Origin: Nocardioides bruguierae
Lineage (GTDB): Bacteria; Actinomycetota; Actinomycetes; Propionibacteriales; Nocardioidaceae
Assembly: GCF_023656415.1 (NCBI RefSeq)
Contig: NZ_JAMOIL010000020.1
Coordinates: 1-40,911, forward strand
Direction: 5' to 3'
DNA: 40,911 bases
Part shown: positions 13,321 to 20,505 of the stretch, one piece after another
Layout: each line of letters begins with the position of its first letter
How positions within the stretch are numbered: position 1 is the stretch's first letter
Position numbers and translations under genes: made by a program
The notes under the pieces: generated by a model
What the model was told of the DNA's origin: nothing
Database searches by the model: none
What the model saw: the letters and a program-made list of their open reading frames with translations, nothing else

Positions 13321-13725
13321 TCAGGGGGCCAGCCAGAGGCCGGGGGCGACCGGCAGGTTGCGCAGGAGCGTGAAGGCGACGATCACGACGACGCCGACCA
13401 CCACGAGCGGGCGTCCGCCGCGCTCGATCAGCACGGTGGCGGGGTCGCGTCGGCCCTGCCACGACGAGCGGACCCACAGCAGCAGGCCGAGCACGGCCAG
13501 CGGCATCAGGGAGACGGCGAGGGCGTTGCTGGAGAACGCGGCCGCGACGTCGCCGTGGGTGAGGTCGTTGACGGCCCGCAGACCACCGCAGCCGGGGCAC
13601 CAGAAGCCCAGGGCGGCCGAGGGGCAGATGCCCCAGGACCCCTGGGCGTGCGGGTCGCGGACGTGCAGCGCGAGGGTCGCGGCGCCCAGCGTGCCGATGG
13701 TCAGCAGGGGTGCGGCGAGCCGCAC
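13321..13725 (-). CDS. DUF2752 membrane protein
   Basis: A small membrane protein, 134 residues from the GTG at 13725. Hydrophobic segments lie near residues 3-20, 60-78 and 95-115. The DUF2752 hallmark CPGCGGLRA is clear, preceded by GSWGICPSAALGFW. The family has no established function; the cysteine motif could bind metal. It is the last gene of the run from the ABC exporter through hisI. The start is uncertain: coding potential extends upstream to CTG at 13788, which overlaps the stop of the preceding gene and would give 155 residues beginning MTATVPV. No ATG, GTG or TTG lies in that extension, and neither start has a good ribosome-binding site. Confidence 0.78.
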   Translation of the reverse strand: MRLAAPLLTIGTLGAATLALHVRDPHAQGSWGICPSAALGFWCPGCGGLRAVNDLTHGDVAAAFSSNALAVSLMPLAVLGLLLWVRSSWQGRRDPATVLIERGGRPLVVVGVVVIVAFTLLRNLPVAPGLWLAP

Positions 13726-13784
13726 GGGCAGCGACCGGACCGCCCCGCCGGTGGGCGGGACGGGTGTGACGGGGACCGTCGCGG

Positions 13785-13976
13785 TCAGGAGGCCAGGCCC
13801 ATCTTGGCCATGACGCCGTACACGACGAGGGAGGCGAGGGTGATCACGACGCCGACCCAGAACACCGGCATGGAGACCGGGTTGAAGAGGAGGCCCACGG
13901 AGCCGACGACGACGCCGACCAGGCCGATCACGACCGCGGTCCAGGCTGCGGGGGTGTTGCCGTGGTTTGCCGACAT
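13785..13976 (-). CDS. HGxxPAAW family small membrane protein
   Basis: A 63-residue protein with the defining N-terminal motif HGNTPAAW (residues 5-12) and two membrane helices (about 13-32 and 37-57). The family is actinobacterial, of unknown function, and is typically found between the Trp-associated membrane protein and trpC, as here. The ATG at 13976 follows GAGGAG after 8 bases, a strong site. Confidence 0.88.
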   Translation of the reverse strand: MSANHGNTPAAWTAVVIGLVGVVVGSVGLLFNPVSMPVFWVGVVITLASLVVYGVMAKMGLAS

Positions 13977-14042
13977 GGAGCTGCTCCTCGCGTGTGTGGG
14001 GTTCTGCGTGCCCGTCCTGCCCGGGGGCGGGGCGGAGCGGGG

Positions 14043-14765
14043 TCAGTCTAGGCGGTCGGAGCCCTCGGACCCGCGCGCGGGGGTGCCGGGGGCGGCGTCG
14101 GCCTCGCTGGTCGGGTCCTCCCCCTCGTCCAGGGCCTTCCACAGGTCCATGCTGGAGGCGCCCTCGTCCAGCGGCGTGCGCGCCGCTCGCGTGGTGGCGC
14201 CCGTGGGCGCGTCGTAGCGGCTGCCCATCTCCGGCCAGGTCGGCACCAGGCGCACCACGGCCGCCGTGGCGAGGACCAGGACGACGCTGCTCGCCGCCGC
14301 GACCAGGTACCAGCCGCTGGTGGCCACGCCGCCGTCCGCGCCGACGGAGGCGAGGGTGTCGCGGATCGTGGAGCGCACCCCCCACCACGCCTGGACGACG
14401 GCGGCGGCGCTGCCGAGCGCGGCCAGCAGGCCCAGCACGGCGACGCCGCGGCGGACCCGGCCGCGGGTGACGAGGACGACGCCGAGGGAGGCCAGCGCGA
14501 CGAGGGCGAAGGAGGTGACGGCGGGCATGGCCAGCGCGTCGCCGGAGGTCAGGGTCAGCTCGGCGACCGTGCCGGCGGCGCCGTCGCCGGTGGCCGACGC
14601 GGCGGGCTTGCCGCCCGCGACCGCGGCCAGCGCACCGGAGGCGAGGACGAGCACGACGACCCCGCCCATCCGGGAACGGGCGCGGGACCGGGTCGAGGGC
14701 TGGGCCGAGGGCTGGGCGGGCACGGGACCAGGCACGGGATCAGGCACGGGATCAGGCACGGGCAC
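14043..14765 (-). CDS. Trp biosynthesis-associated membrane protein (TIGR02234-type)
   Basis: A 240-residue membrane protein. Helices lie near 33-52 ([19 protein letters not shown]), 80-100, 108-125 and 148-170, followed by an acidic cytoplasmic tail. The pattern of a first helix ending in AGGKP, a tryptophan-containing loop (VQAWWG) and four spans matches the TIGR02234 family, named for linkage to trp genes; its role is unknown. Five in-frame GTG codons lie in the first 15 codons because the N-terminus ([15 protein letters not shown]) is coded by a 12-bp tandem repeat. The outermost, 14765, overlaps hisI by 14 bases and is given here. GTG 14759 or an internal start is equally possible. No trpE lies beside it, unlike in many relatives. 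Confidence 0.8.
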   Translation of the reverse strand: MPVPDPVPDPVPGPVPAQPSAQPSTRSRARSRMGGVVVLVLASGALAAVAGGKPAASATGDGAAGTVAELTLTSGDALAMPAVTSFALVALASLGVVLVTRGRVRRGVAVLGLLAALGSAAAVVQAWWGVRSTIRDTLASVGADGGVATSGWYLVAAASSVVLVLATAAVVRLVPTWPEMGSRYDAPTGATTRAARTPLDEGASSMDLWKALDEGEDPTSEADAAPGTPARGSEGSDRLD

Positions 14766-14766
14766 C
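14719..14766 (-). repeat. Four 12-bp tandem units across the hisI / membrane-protein junction
   Basis: Units of the type GGCACGGGATCA start at 14719, 14731, 14743 and 14755; the middle two are identical. On the minus strand each unit contains an in-frame GTG for the downstream gene, and the array contains the hisI stop codon (14754-14752). The repeat therefore multiplies possible start codons. Confidence 0.85.
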
Positions 14767-15141
14767 GGTGGCGGGCAGGAGGTCCGCGTCGAAGCAGGTG
14801 CGGTCGCCGGTGTGGCAGGCCGCGCCCTCCTGGGAGACCTTGACCAGCAGTGTGTCGCCGTCGCAGTCGAGGCGGACCTCGTGCACCCACTGGCGGTGGC
14901 CGGAGGTCTCGCCCTTGACCCAGTACTCCTGGCGCGAGCGCGACCAGTAGGTGGCGCGGCCGGTGGACAGGGTGCGGGCCAGGGCCTCGTCGTCCATCCA
15001 GCCGAGCATGAGCACCTCGCCGGTGTCGTGCTGCTGGACCACGGCGGGCACCAGCCCGTCGGCGGTGCGCTTGAGCCGGGCGGCCACGGACGGGTCGAGC
15101 GGCGTCTGGTCGGGCTGCGGGTCGCTCACGCGTCCCATCAT
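14752..15141 (-). CDS. hisI: Phosphoribosyl-AMP cyclohydrolase
   Basis: HisI opens the purine ring of phosphoribosyl-AMP in the third step of histidine synthesis, using zinc. The single-domain protein of about 125-129 residues shows [33 protein letters not shown], the DCDGDT metal site and the zinc-binding [11 protein letters not shown]. The ATG at 15141 overlaps the stop of the upstream exporter gene (ATGA) and has GGGGAG 5 bases before it. Homologues usually begin at the GTG at 15129 (MSDPQ), and ATG 15138 is also possible. It is separated from the other his genes by about 9.8 kb and is expressed with the ABC exporter. Confidence 0.93.
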   Translation of the reverse strand: MMGRVSDPQPDQTPLDPSVAARLKRTADGLVPAVVQQHDTGEVLMLGWMDDEALARTLSTGRATYWSRSRQEYWVKGETSGHRQWVHEVRLDCDGDTLLVKVSQEGAACHTGDRTCFDADLLPATGARA

Positions 15142-17024
15142 CCCTGCTCCCCCGCGCCGGAGGGCACCCGGTCCGTGGCGCGGCCCTGCTGGGCGACCCA
15201 GGAGGCGTGCAGCCCGGCGTAGACCGAGCCGGTCCGGGCGGCCAGCTCGGCGTGCGGGCCGCGCTGGACCACACGACCGTGGTCGACGACGAGCACCTCG
15301 TCGGCGGCCTCGGCGGTGGAGAGCCGGTGCGCGATCGTCACGGAGGTGCGGGCGCGCATCAGCCGCTCCAGGGCGCGCCCGATGCGCATCTCCAGGGCGG
15401 GGTCGACGGCGCTGGTGGCCTCGTCGAGCACCAGCAGGTCGGGGTCGGCCAGGTGCGCGCGGATCAGCGCCACGAGCTGACGCTCGCCGGCCGAGAGCGA
15501 CTCGCCGCGCTGCCCGACCCGGGTGTCGAGCCCGCGGGGCAGGCCCGCCAGCCAGTCGCCGAGGCCCAGGGCGTCGGCGCTGGCACGGATGGCCGCCTCG
15601 TCCGCGTCGGTGCGGCCGTAGCGGACGTTCGCGGCGAGGGTGTCGTCGAAGAGGAAGCCCTCCTGCGGCACGAGCACGACGCTGCGGCGCAGGTCGGCCT
15701 GGGAGACGTGGCGCAGGTCCACGCCGTCGAGCAGGACGCGGCCCTCGCTGGGGTCCATCAGCCGGGTCAGGAGCTTGGCGATGGTCGACTTGCCGGAGCC
15801 GGTCTCGCCGACGACGGCGACGCGGCTGCCGGGGGCCAGCGTGAGGTCGACGTCGTGCAGCACCGGTCGGCCGCCGGGGTAGGCGAAGCCGACGTGGTCG
15901 AAGGTGACCTCGATCGGGCCCGAGGGCAGCGGCTCGCCGTCGGCGCCGGGGTCGGTGAGGTCGGCGGGGGTCTCGAGGATGCCGATGACGCGGCGCCAGC
16001 CGGCCAGCGCGTTCTGGGCGTCGGTGAGGATCTGGGTGCCCATCTGCACGGGCCCGACGAACAGCGTGACCAGGAAGGCGAACGCGATGACGGTGCCGAG
16101 CGTCATCGCGTCGGTGCCGAACCAGCCGTCGGGCATCAGCAGGATGCCGACGACCACGACGCCGGCGTTGGCCAGGCCCGCGGAGACCCCGCCCAGGGAG
16201 AAGGAAAACGCGGTGAAGCCCTGCGCGCGGAACGAGGCGGCCTTGTGCCGGTCGATGGCCTCGTCGATGCGGGCCTGGGTGCGGTCGGCCACGGCGTAGG
16301 AGCGGACGACGGTGGCGCCGACGACCGGCTCGGAGACCGCCGAGAGCATCGCTCCGACCTGGCGGCGCACGACGCCGTAGGCCTCGGTGAGCTTGCGCTG
16401 GAAGTAGCGCAGAGACAGGAACAGAGGCGCGAACGCCAGCCACACGACGAGGGTCAGCTGCCAGGAGTAGACGGCCATGACGACGGTGGCCACGGCGATC
16501 TGGCCGACGCTGACGACGAACAGCAGGCCGCCGAAGACGAGGAACTGGCTGACCTGGTCGACGTCGCTGGTCACGCGGGCCACCAGCGCGCCGCGGCGCT
16601 CGGTGTTCTGGGTGAGCAGCGGCAGGTCGTGCACGTGCCGGAAGGCCTTGGTGCGCAGCGTCGCGAGGCCGCGCTCGGCGGCCCGGAACAGCCGGGCGGT
16701 CATCAGGTAGGAGGCGACGCCGGTGACGACGATCGCGGCGGCCGCCAGCAGGCCCATCAGCACGGTGAACCCGAGGTCGACGCCGCCGTCCGCACCCAGG
16801 CCCCGGTCGAGGGTCTGCTGCACGGCGATCGGCACGACGACCTCGCCGCCGGAGGCGAGCACCGCCAGGGCGAAGGTGCCGCGCAGGCCCTCGCGCAGCT
16901 CCGGGGAGTGCTTCATCCCCAGGCGGATGGTGGTGAACGCGCCGAGGCTCTCGCCGGTGTCCAGCGCGGTGCTGGTGCGGGGCGTGGCGGTGCTCCCCGC
17001 GCGGGTGGACGTGGTGGCGCTCAT
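15138..17024 (-). CDS. ABC exporter subunit, catalytically complete half (ABC2)
   Basis: A 628-residue half-transporter with an N-terminal six-helix exporter domain (about 40-345) and a C-terminal ATPase domain. Walker A is GETGSGKST with Lys412, Walker B is [12 protein letters not shown] with catalytic Glu535, and the switch histidine is His566 in IAHRLST. The signature is non-standard: LSAGERQ (510-516) instead of LSGGQRQ. The ATG at 17024 overlaps the stop of ABC1 (ATGA) and follows a GGAGGG site. With ABC1 it should form a heterodimeric multidrug or lipid exporter of the TM287/288, LmrCD or TmrAB type, in which this subunit supplies the working Walker A/B. Substrate is unknown. Confidence 0.93.
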   Translation of the reverse strand: MSATTSTRAGSTATPRTSTALDTGESLGAFTTIRLGMKHSPELREGLRGTFALAVLASGGEVVVPIAVQQTLDRGLGADGGVDLGFTVLMGLLAAAAIVVTGVASYLMTARLFRAAERGLATLRTKAFRHVHDLPLLTQNTERRGALVARVTSDVDQVSQFLVFGGLLFVVSVGQIAVATVVMAVYSWQLTLVVWLAFAPLFLSLRYFQRKLTEAYGVVRRQVGAMLSAVSEPVVGATVVRSYAVADRTQARIDEAIDRHKAASFRAQGFTAFSFSLGGVSAGLANAGVVVVGILLMPDGWFGTDAMTLGTVIAFAFLVTLFVGPVQMGTQILTDAQNALAGWRRVIGILETPADLTDPGADGEPLPSGPIEVTFDHVGFAYPGGRPVLHDVDLTLAPGSRVAVVGETGSGKSTIAKLLTRLMDPSEGRVLLDGVDLRHVSQADLRRSVVLVPQEGFLFDDTLAANVRYGRTDADEAAIRASADALGLGDWLAGLPRGLDTRVGQRGESLSAGERQLVALIRAHLADPDLLVLDEATSAVDPALEMRIGRALERLMRARTSVTIAHRLSTAEAADEVLVVDHGRVVQRGPHAELAARTGSVYAGLHASWVAQQGRATDRVPSGAGEQG

Positions 17025-18880
17025 CGGCCCTCCTCCTGCTCGGCGGTCTCGTAGGCGTTGACGAGGCGGGCGTACTCGACGCTCGCGGCGAGCAGCTCCT
17101 CGTGGGTGCCGCGCGCGACGATCCGTCCGCGGTCGAGGTGCACCACCTCGTCCGCGAGGCCGATGGTGGCCTTGCGGTAGGCGACGACCAGCAGCGAGGG
17201 CTGGGGGCCGTCGCCGGCGGTGCTGCGCAGTGCCGCGAGGATGCGCGCCTCGACCTCGGGGTCGACGGCGGACGTGGCGTCGTCGAGCACGAGCAGCCGG
17301 GGCCGGCGCACCAGCGCGCGGGCCAGCGAGATGCGCTGCCGCTGGCCGCCGGAGAGCGAGGTGCCCCGCTCGCCGAGCCGGGTGTCGAGGCCGTGGTCGA
17401 GCGCGGCGACGAAGCCGTCGGCCTGGGCGGCGCGCAGGGCGGCCCAGACCTCCTCGTCGGTCGCGTCGAGGCCGAGGGTGACGTTGCCGCGCACGGTGTC
17501 GTCGAAGAGGAACGCGGTCTGCGGGACGACGGCGACCGACCGCGCCAGCTCGCCCGCCGCGAGGTCGCGCAGGTCGGTGCCGTCGAGGCGGACGGTGCCG
17601 GCCTGCGGGTCGACGAGCCGGGTGACGAGGCTGGTGAGCGTGGACTTGCCGGACGCCGTGGCGCCCACGAGCGCCACCGTGCGGCCGGGCGCGACCGAGA
17701 AGCTGACCTCGCGGAGCAGGCCGACCTCGTCCCCGCCCTCGGTCGAGCCGGTGCCGTAGGAGTAGGCGAGCGCGTCCACCTCGAGGTGCGCGCCGCCCGT
17801 GGCGGTGCTGGTGGCGGTGCCGTAGGGCATGGAGCCGGTGGCGTCGAGCACGCGCTTGATCCGCTCCCAGCCGACGACGGAGGCGGGGAAGTTGCCGAGC
17901 AGCCAGCCGATGGAGCGGATCGGGAACGCCACGACGGTGAGCAGGTAGGCGACGGTGACCACGGCGCCGGCGTCGATGGCGCCGGACTCGACGCGGGCCA
18001 CGCCCACGCCGAGCACGAGCAGCACGGCGAGGTTCGGCAGGGCCGCCAGCGCCGGGTCGAAGGCGGCGCGGATGCGGCCCGCGCGCACGTTGACGTCGCG
18101 CAGCTCGTCGGCGACGCGGCCGAACCGCGCGGTCTCCTCCGGCTCGCGGCCCAGGGTCTTGACGACCATGGCGCCGTCGAAGGACTCGTGGGCGATCTCG
18201 GAGAGGTCCGCGCGCAGCTGCTGGGCGCGGGTCATCAGCGGCGAGGACAGCCGCTGGAAGTACAGGTTGGAGACGATCACCGCGGGGAAGACGGTGAGGC
18301 CCACGACGGCCAGGACGACGTCGGAGGCGAACATCTGGACGACGGCGATCACCATCATCGCGATCGTGCCGACCGCCATCGGCAGCGGCGCGATGGGGCG
18401 CCAGGCGGCCTCGACGTCGGCGTTGACGTTGCTCAGCAGCTCGCCGGTGGGGTGGCGCTGGTGCCACTCGACGGGCAGGCGCAGGTACTGGCGGCTGACC
18501 TCGCGGCGGCTGTGGGCCTGCATCCGGTACTGCATGAGGCCGGCGCCGACGCGGCGGGCGACGATGCCGACGGCCCGCAGGATCGCGATGCCGAGGAAGA
18601 CCGCGAGGACGGCCCACAGCATCGACCCGTCGGTCTCGCCGGTGCTGAAGGCGGGGACGAGGACCTCGTCCGTGGCCCAGCCGAGCGCCCACGCGTCGGC
18701 GACGGTGAGCGCGCCGAACAGGACGCTGCCCAGCGTGGAGATCGTGAAGACCCACGGCTCGCGGCGGATGGCGATGCCGAGGACCTTGAAGCCGTCCCAG
18801 GTGGTGGCGGCCTTGGTGCGGTTGCCGACGAGGGCGTCGTCCTCGTCGTGCACGACCTCGGGGGTCGTCGTGGTGCTCAT
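17021..18880 (-). CDS. ABC exporter subunit, degenerate ATPase half (ABC1)
   Basis: A 619-residue half-transporter with the exporter fold followed by an ATPase domain. Walker A is GATASGKST with Lys412 and the signature is canonical, LSGGQRQR (509-516). Two catalytic residues are changed: Walker B reads [12 protein letters not shown], with Asp534 where glutamate is normal, and the switch histidine is replaced by Tyr568 in VVAYRKAT. These are the marks of the non-hydrolysing partner in heterodimeric exporters, complementary to the altered signature of ABC2. The ATG at 18880 has GGGAG 3 bases upstream. It is first in a run continuing into ABC2, hisI and the small membrane proteins. No clear promoter is seen in the 115-base divergent gap. 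Confidence 0.93.
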   Translation of the reverse strand: MSTTTTPEVVHDEDDALVGNRTKAATTWDGFKVLGIAIRREPWVFTISTLGSVLFGALTVADAWALGWATDEVLVPAFSTGETDGSMLWAVLAVFLGIAILRAVGIVARRVGAGLMQYRMQAHSRREVSRQYLRLPVEWHQRHPTGELLSNVNADVEAAWRPIAPLPMAVGTIAMMVIAVVQMFASDVVLAVVGLTVFPAVIVSNLYFQRLSSPLMTRAQQLRADLSEIAHESFDGAMVVKTLGREPEETARFGRVADELRDVNVRAGRIRAAFDPALAALPNLAVLLVLGVGVARVESGAIDAGAVVTVAYLLTVVAFPIRSIGWLLGNFPASVVGWERIKRVLDATGSMPYGTATSTATGGAHLEVDALAYSYGTGSTEGGDEVGLLREVSFSVAPGRTVALVGATASGKSTLTSLVTRLVDPQAGTVRLDGTDLRDLAAGELARSVAVVPQTAFLFDDTVRGNVTLGLDATDEEVWAALRAAQADGFVAALDHGLDTRLGERGTSLSGGQRQRISLARALVRRPRLLVLDDATSAVDPEVEARILAALRSTAGDGPQPSLLVVAYRKATIGLADEVVHLDRGRIVARGTHEELLAASVEYARLVNAYETAEQEEGR

Positions 18881-18982
18881 GCGCTCCCGTTCGTCGCGGT
18901 GTGCTGCCCGGTGGTGCTGCCCGGCTTGCTGCTGGGTGTCCGACTCGGCAGAACTCCCCCGCCCGGGTCCCGTATTCCTCAC

Positions 18983-18988
18983 TAGGGT
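18983..18988 (+). promoter_or_regulatory. -10 element of a leaderless transcript
   Basis: TAGGGT ends 7 bases before the ATG at 18996, so transcription should begin at or next to the start codon. Preceding sequence shows no -35 element. Confidence 0.55.
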
Positions 18989-18995
18989 GAGCGGC

Positions 18996-19637
18996 ATGAC
19001 GTCTCGGCCCGGGCCCGCCCCGTTCGTCCGCCGCGAGCGCGCCGCGCTGTGCGACCTGCTCCTCGAGGTCGGACCGGACGCACCGACCCTGTGCAGCGGG
19101 TGGACGGCCCGTGACCTGCTCGCGCACCTGCTGGTGCGCGAGCGCGAGCCGTGGATGGCGGCGGGCGTCGTCGTCTCGCGGCTGACGGGCCTGACCGAGA
19201 CCGCGATGGGGCGCTCGGCGCACCGCTCCTTCGACGAGGAGGTCGCTCGGTTCCGCTCCCCCGGCCCGCTGGTGCGCCCGGCGCGCCTGGACGCCGTCGC
19301 CAACACCGTCGAGCTGGTCGTGCACCACGAGGACGTGCGCCGCGCCGCCGCGTCCTGGACCCCGCGCGCGCTGCCCGCCGACGACCGCGACGTCGTGTGG
19401 CGGGCCGCCTCGCGCATGGGCCGCGTGCTCGCCCGCCCGGCCCGGGGCGGCCTGGTCGCCGCGCGCACCGACACCGGTGAGCGGCACGTCCTGCGCTCCG
19501 GCCCCGACCCGGTGCTGGTCAGCGGGGACCCGGTCGAGGTGACCCTGTTCCTCTTCGGACGCCCCGCCTGCGACGTCACCCTCGACGGCTCACCGACGGC
19601 GCTCGACACGCTCGATCGGGACGCGTTCGGGTTCTGA
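18996..19637 (+). CDS. TIGR03085 family metal-binding protein
   Basis: A 213-residue protein of the DinB / maleylpyruvate-isomerase-like helical fold. It shows the family start RRERAALCDLLLEVGPDAPTL, then CSGWTARDLLAHLLVRE, with a histidine placed as in the metal site, and later VELVVHHEDVRRA. The reaction of TIGR03085 proteins is not established; relatives use mycothiol or other thiols. A relative commonly sits between hisF and hisI in actinomycetes, so this gene is probably an ancestral neighbour rather than an insertion. The ATG at 18996 is preceded by the -10 at 18983-18988 and appears leaderless. It converges on the nucleotidyltransferase gene, with a 42-base gap and no clear terminator. 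Confidence 0.85.
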   Translation: MTSRPGPAPFVRRERAALCDLLLEVGPDAPTLCSGWTARDLLAHLLVREREPWMAAGVVVSRLTGLTETAMGRSAHRSFDEEVARFRSPGPLVRPARLDAVANTVELVVHHEDVRRAAASWTPRALPADDRDVVWRAASRMGRVLARPARGGLVAARTDTGERHVLRSGPDPVLVSGDPVEVTLFLFGRPACDVTLDGSPTALDTLDRDAFGF

Positions 19638-19679
19638 GGTCTCGCTGCTACCAGGTCCGGGGATGTCCGGCCCGGGTCG

Positions 19680-20378
19680 TCATCCCACCGTGCGCACTGC
19701 GTCACGCCACGCTGCCCACGCCGTGCGCGACCGGGGCGAGCGGCAGCGTTCGCCCGCGCGACGCGCGGCCAGCTGTCGGCGCAGTCGCGGGCCGGCGTCC
19801 ACGTGCGCGAGGGCTGCCGCCTTGGTGACCAGCAGGTCCTCGGTCAGGCCCCGGCGGGCTCGCGCCATCGTGAGGAGGCTGAGGTCGGCGAAGTCGGGCG
19901 CGAGCCAGTACCAGGGGCGACGCAGCGCCCACCGCCAGTAGCCGTCGAGGTCGGCGCGGACGGCGCGGCGCACGTCCCCTGGTGTCGGAGCGGGCAGGAC
20001 GTCGGCCGGCGACCGCCCCGCGAGCACCAGCCCGTGGGCGGCGAGCTCGAGCCGGGTGAGCGACGACAGCCGACGCTCGCACGGCCGGCCGTGCGACCAG
20101 GTGACGTGCCGCCGGTCGGGGTCCCCCAGCGTCCCCGCCTCGACCCACGCGCACCCGAGGTCGAGGCCGCGGGCGGGGCCGGCGTCGAGGTGGCGGTGCA
20201 GGTCGTCCACCGCCCCGACGTCGACGGAGGGAACGAGCACGACCAGGTCGAGGTCGCTCACGCCGGCGACGTGGTCGCCGGTGGCCCACGAGCCGCCGAC
20301 CCAGACCGCGGTGGCGCCGAGCGCACGTGCGGCGTCGGCGAAGGCCTCCAGCACGGAGGCGACACGGGGGTCCGGCAT
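19680..20378 (-). CDS. AadA-like nucleotidyltransferase
   Basis: A 232-residue protein with the nucleotidyltransferase core GGSWATGDHVAGVSDLDLVV (28-47): the Gly-Ser pair at 29-30 and Asp42/Asp44 in SDLDL are the nucleotide and metal ligands. The helical C-terminal half, with RPWYWLAPDFADLSLLTMAR, resembles aminoglycoside 3''-adenylyltransferases and is often annotated DUF4111. Aminoglycoside modification is possible, but many chromosomal members have no shown resistance role. The C-terminal 25 residues are rich in arginine and tryptophan. The ATG at 20378 has a -10 (TAGTCT) 6 bases upstream and so looks leaderless. It is transcribed away from the DUF222 gene across a shared region with operator-like repeats. 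Confidence 0.8.
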   Translation of the reverse strand: MPDPRVASVLEAFADAARALGATAVWVGGSWATGDHVAGVSDLDLVVLVPSVDVGAVDDLHRHLDAGPARGLDLGCAWVEAGTLGDPDRRHVTWSHGRPCERRLSSLTRLELAAHGLVLAGRSPADVLPAPTPGDVRRAVRADLDGYWRWALRRPWYWLAPDFADLSLLTMARARRGLTEDLLVTKAAALAHVDAGPRLRRQLAARRAGERCRSPRSRTAWAAWRDAVRTVG

Positions 20379-20384
20379 GGCTCG

Positions 20385-20390
20385 AGACTA
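20385..20390 (-). promoter_or_regulatory. -10 element of the nucleotidyltransferase gene
   Basis: TAGTCT on the minus strand ends 6 bases before the ATG at 20378, implying a leaderless mRNA. Confidence 0.5.
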
Positions 20391-20405
20391 GGCGCCGAGG
20401 CGCGA

Positions 20406-20432
20406 TCCGCGAGGCTCGCGGACTCTCGCGGA
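20406..20432. promoter_or_regulatory. Operator-like cluster of three CTCGCGGA boxes
   Basis: TCCGCGAG (20406-20413), one base, and CTCGCGGA (20415-20422) form a perfect 17-bp palindrome. A third copy, CTCGCGGA, follows at 20425-20432, ten bases after the second, about one helical turn. The cluster lies roughly at -20 to -50 relative to the nucleotidyltransferase transcript and upstream of the DUF222 promoter. A regulator binding here could control both. The regulator is unknown. Confidence 0.5.
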
Positions 20433-20492
20433 GACGCCGAGAAATTCTCCACAGATGCAGCACAGAGCCTTTTATTCGAACTCCCGAACGCC

Positions 20493-20498
20493 TAGACT
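20493..20498 (+). promoter_or_regulatory. -10 element of the DUF222-HNH gene
   Basis: TAGACT ends 7 bases before the ATG at 20506, implying a leaderless mRNA. The preceding 50 bases are noticeably A/T-rich for this genome, and a GAGAAATTCTC palindrome lies at 20439-20449. Confidence 0.55.
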
Positions 20499-20505
20499 GT
20501 CAGGC

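Noticed and set aside
15138..18880. A single fused ABC transporter with hisI
   Set aside because: Three separate frames with clear start codons, ATGA overlaps and separate domain sets are present.
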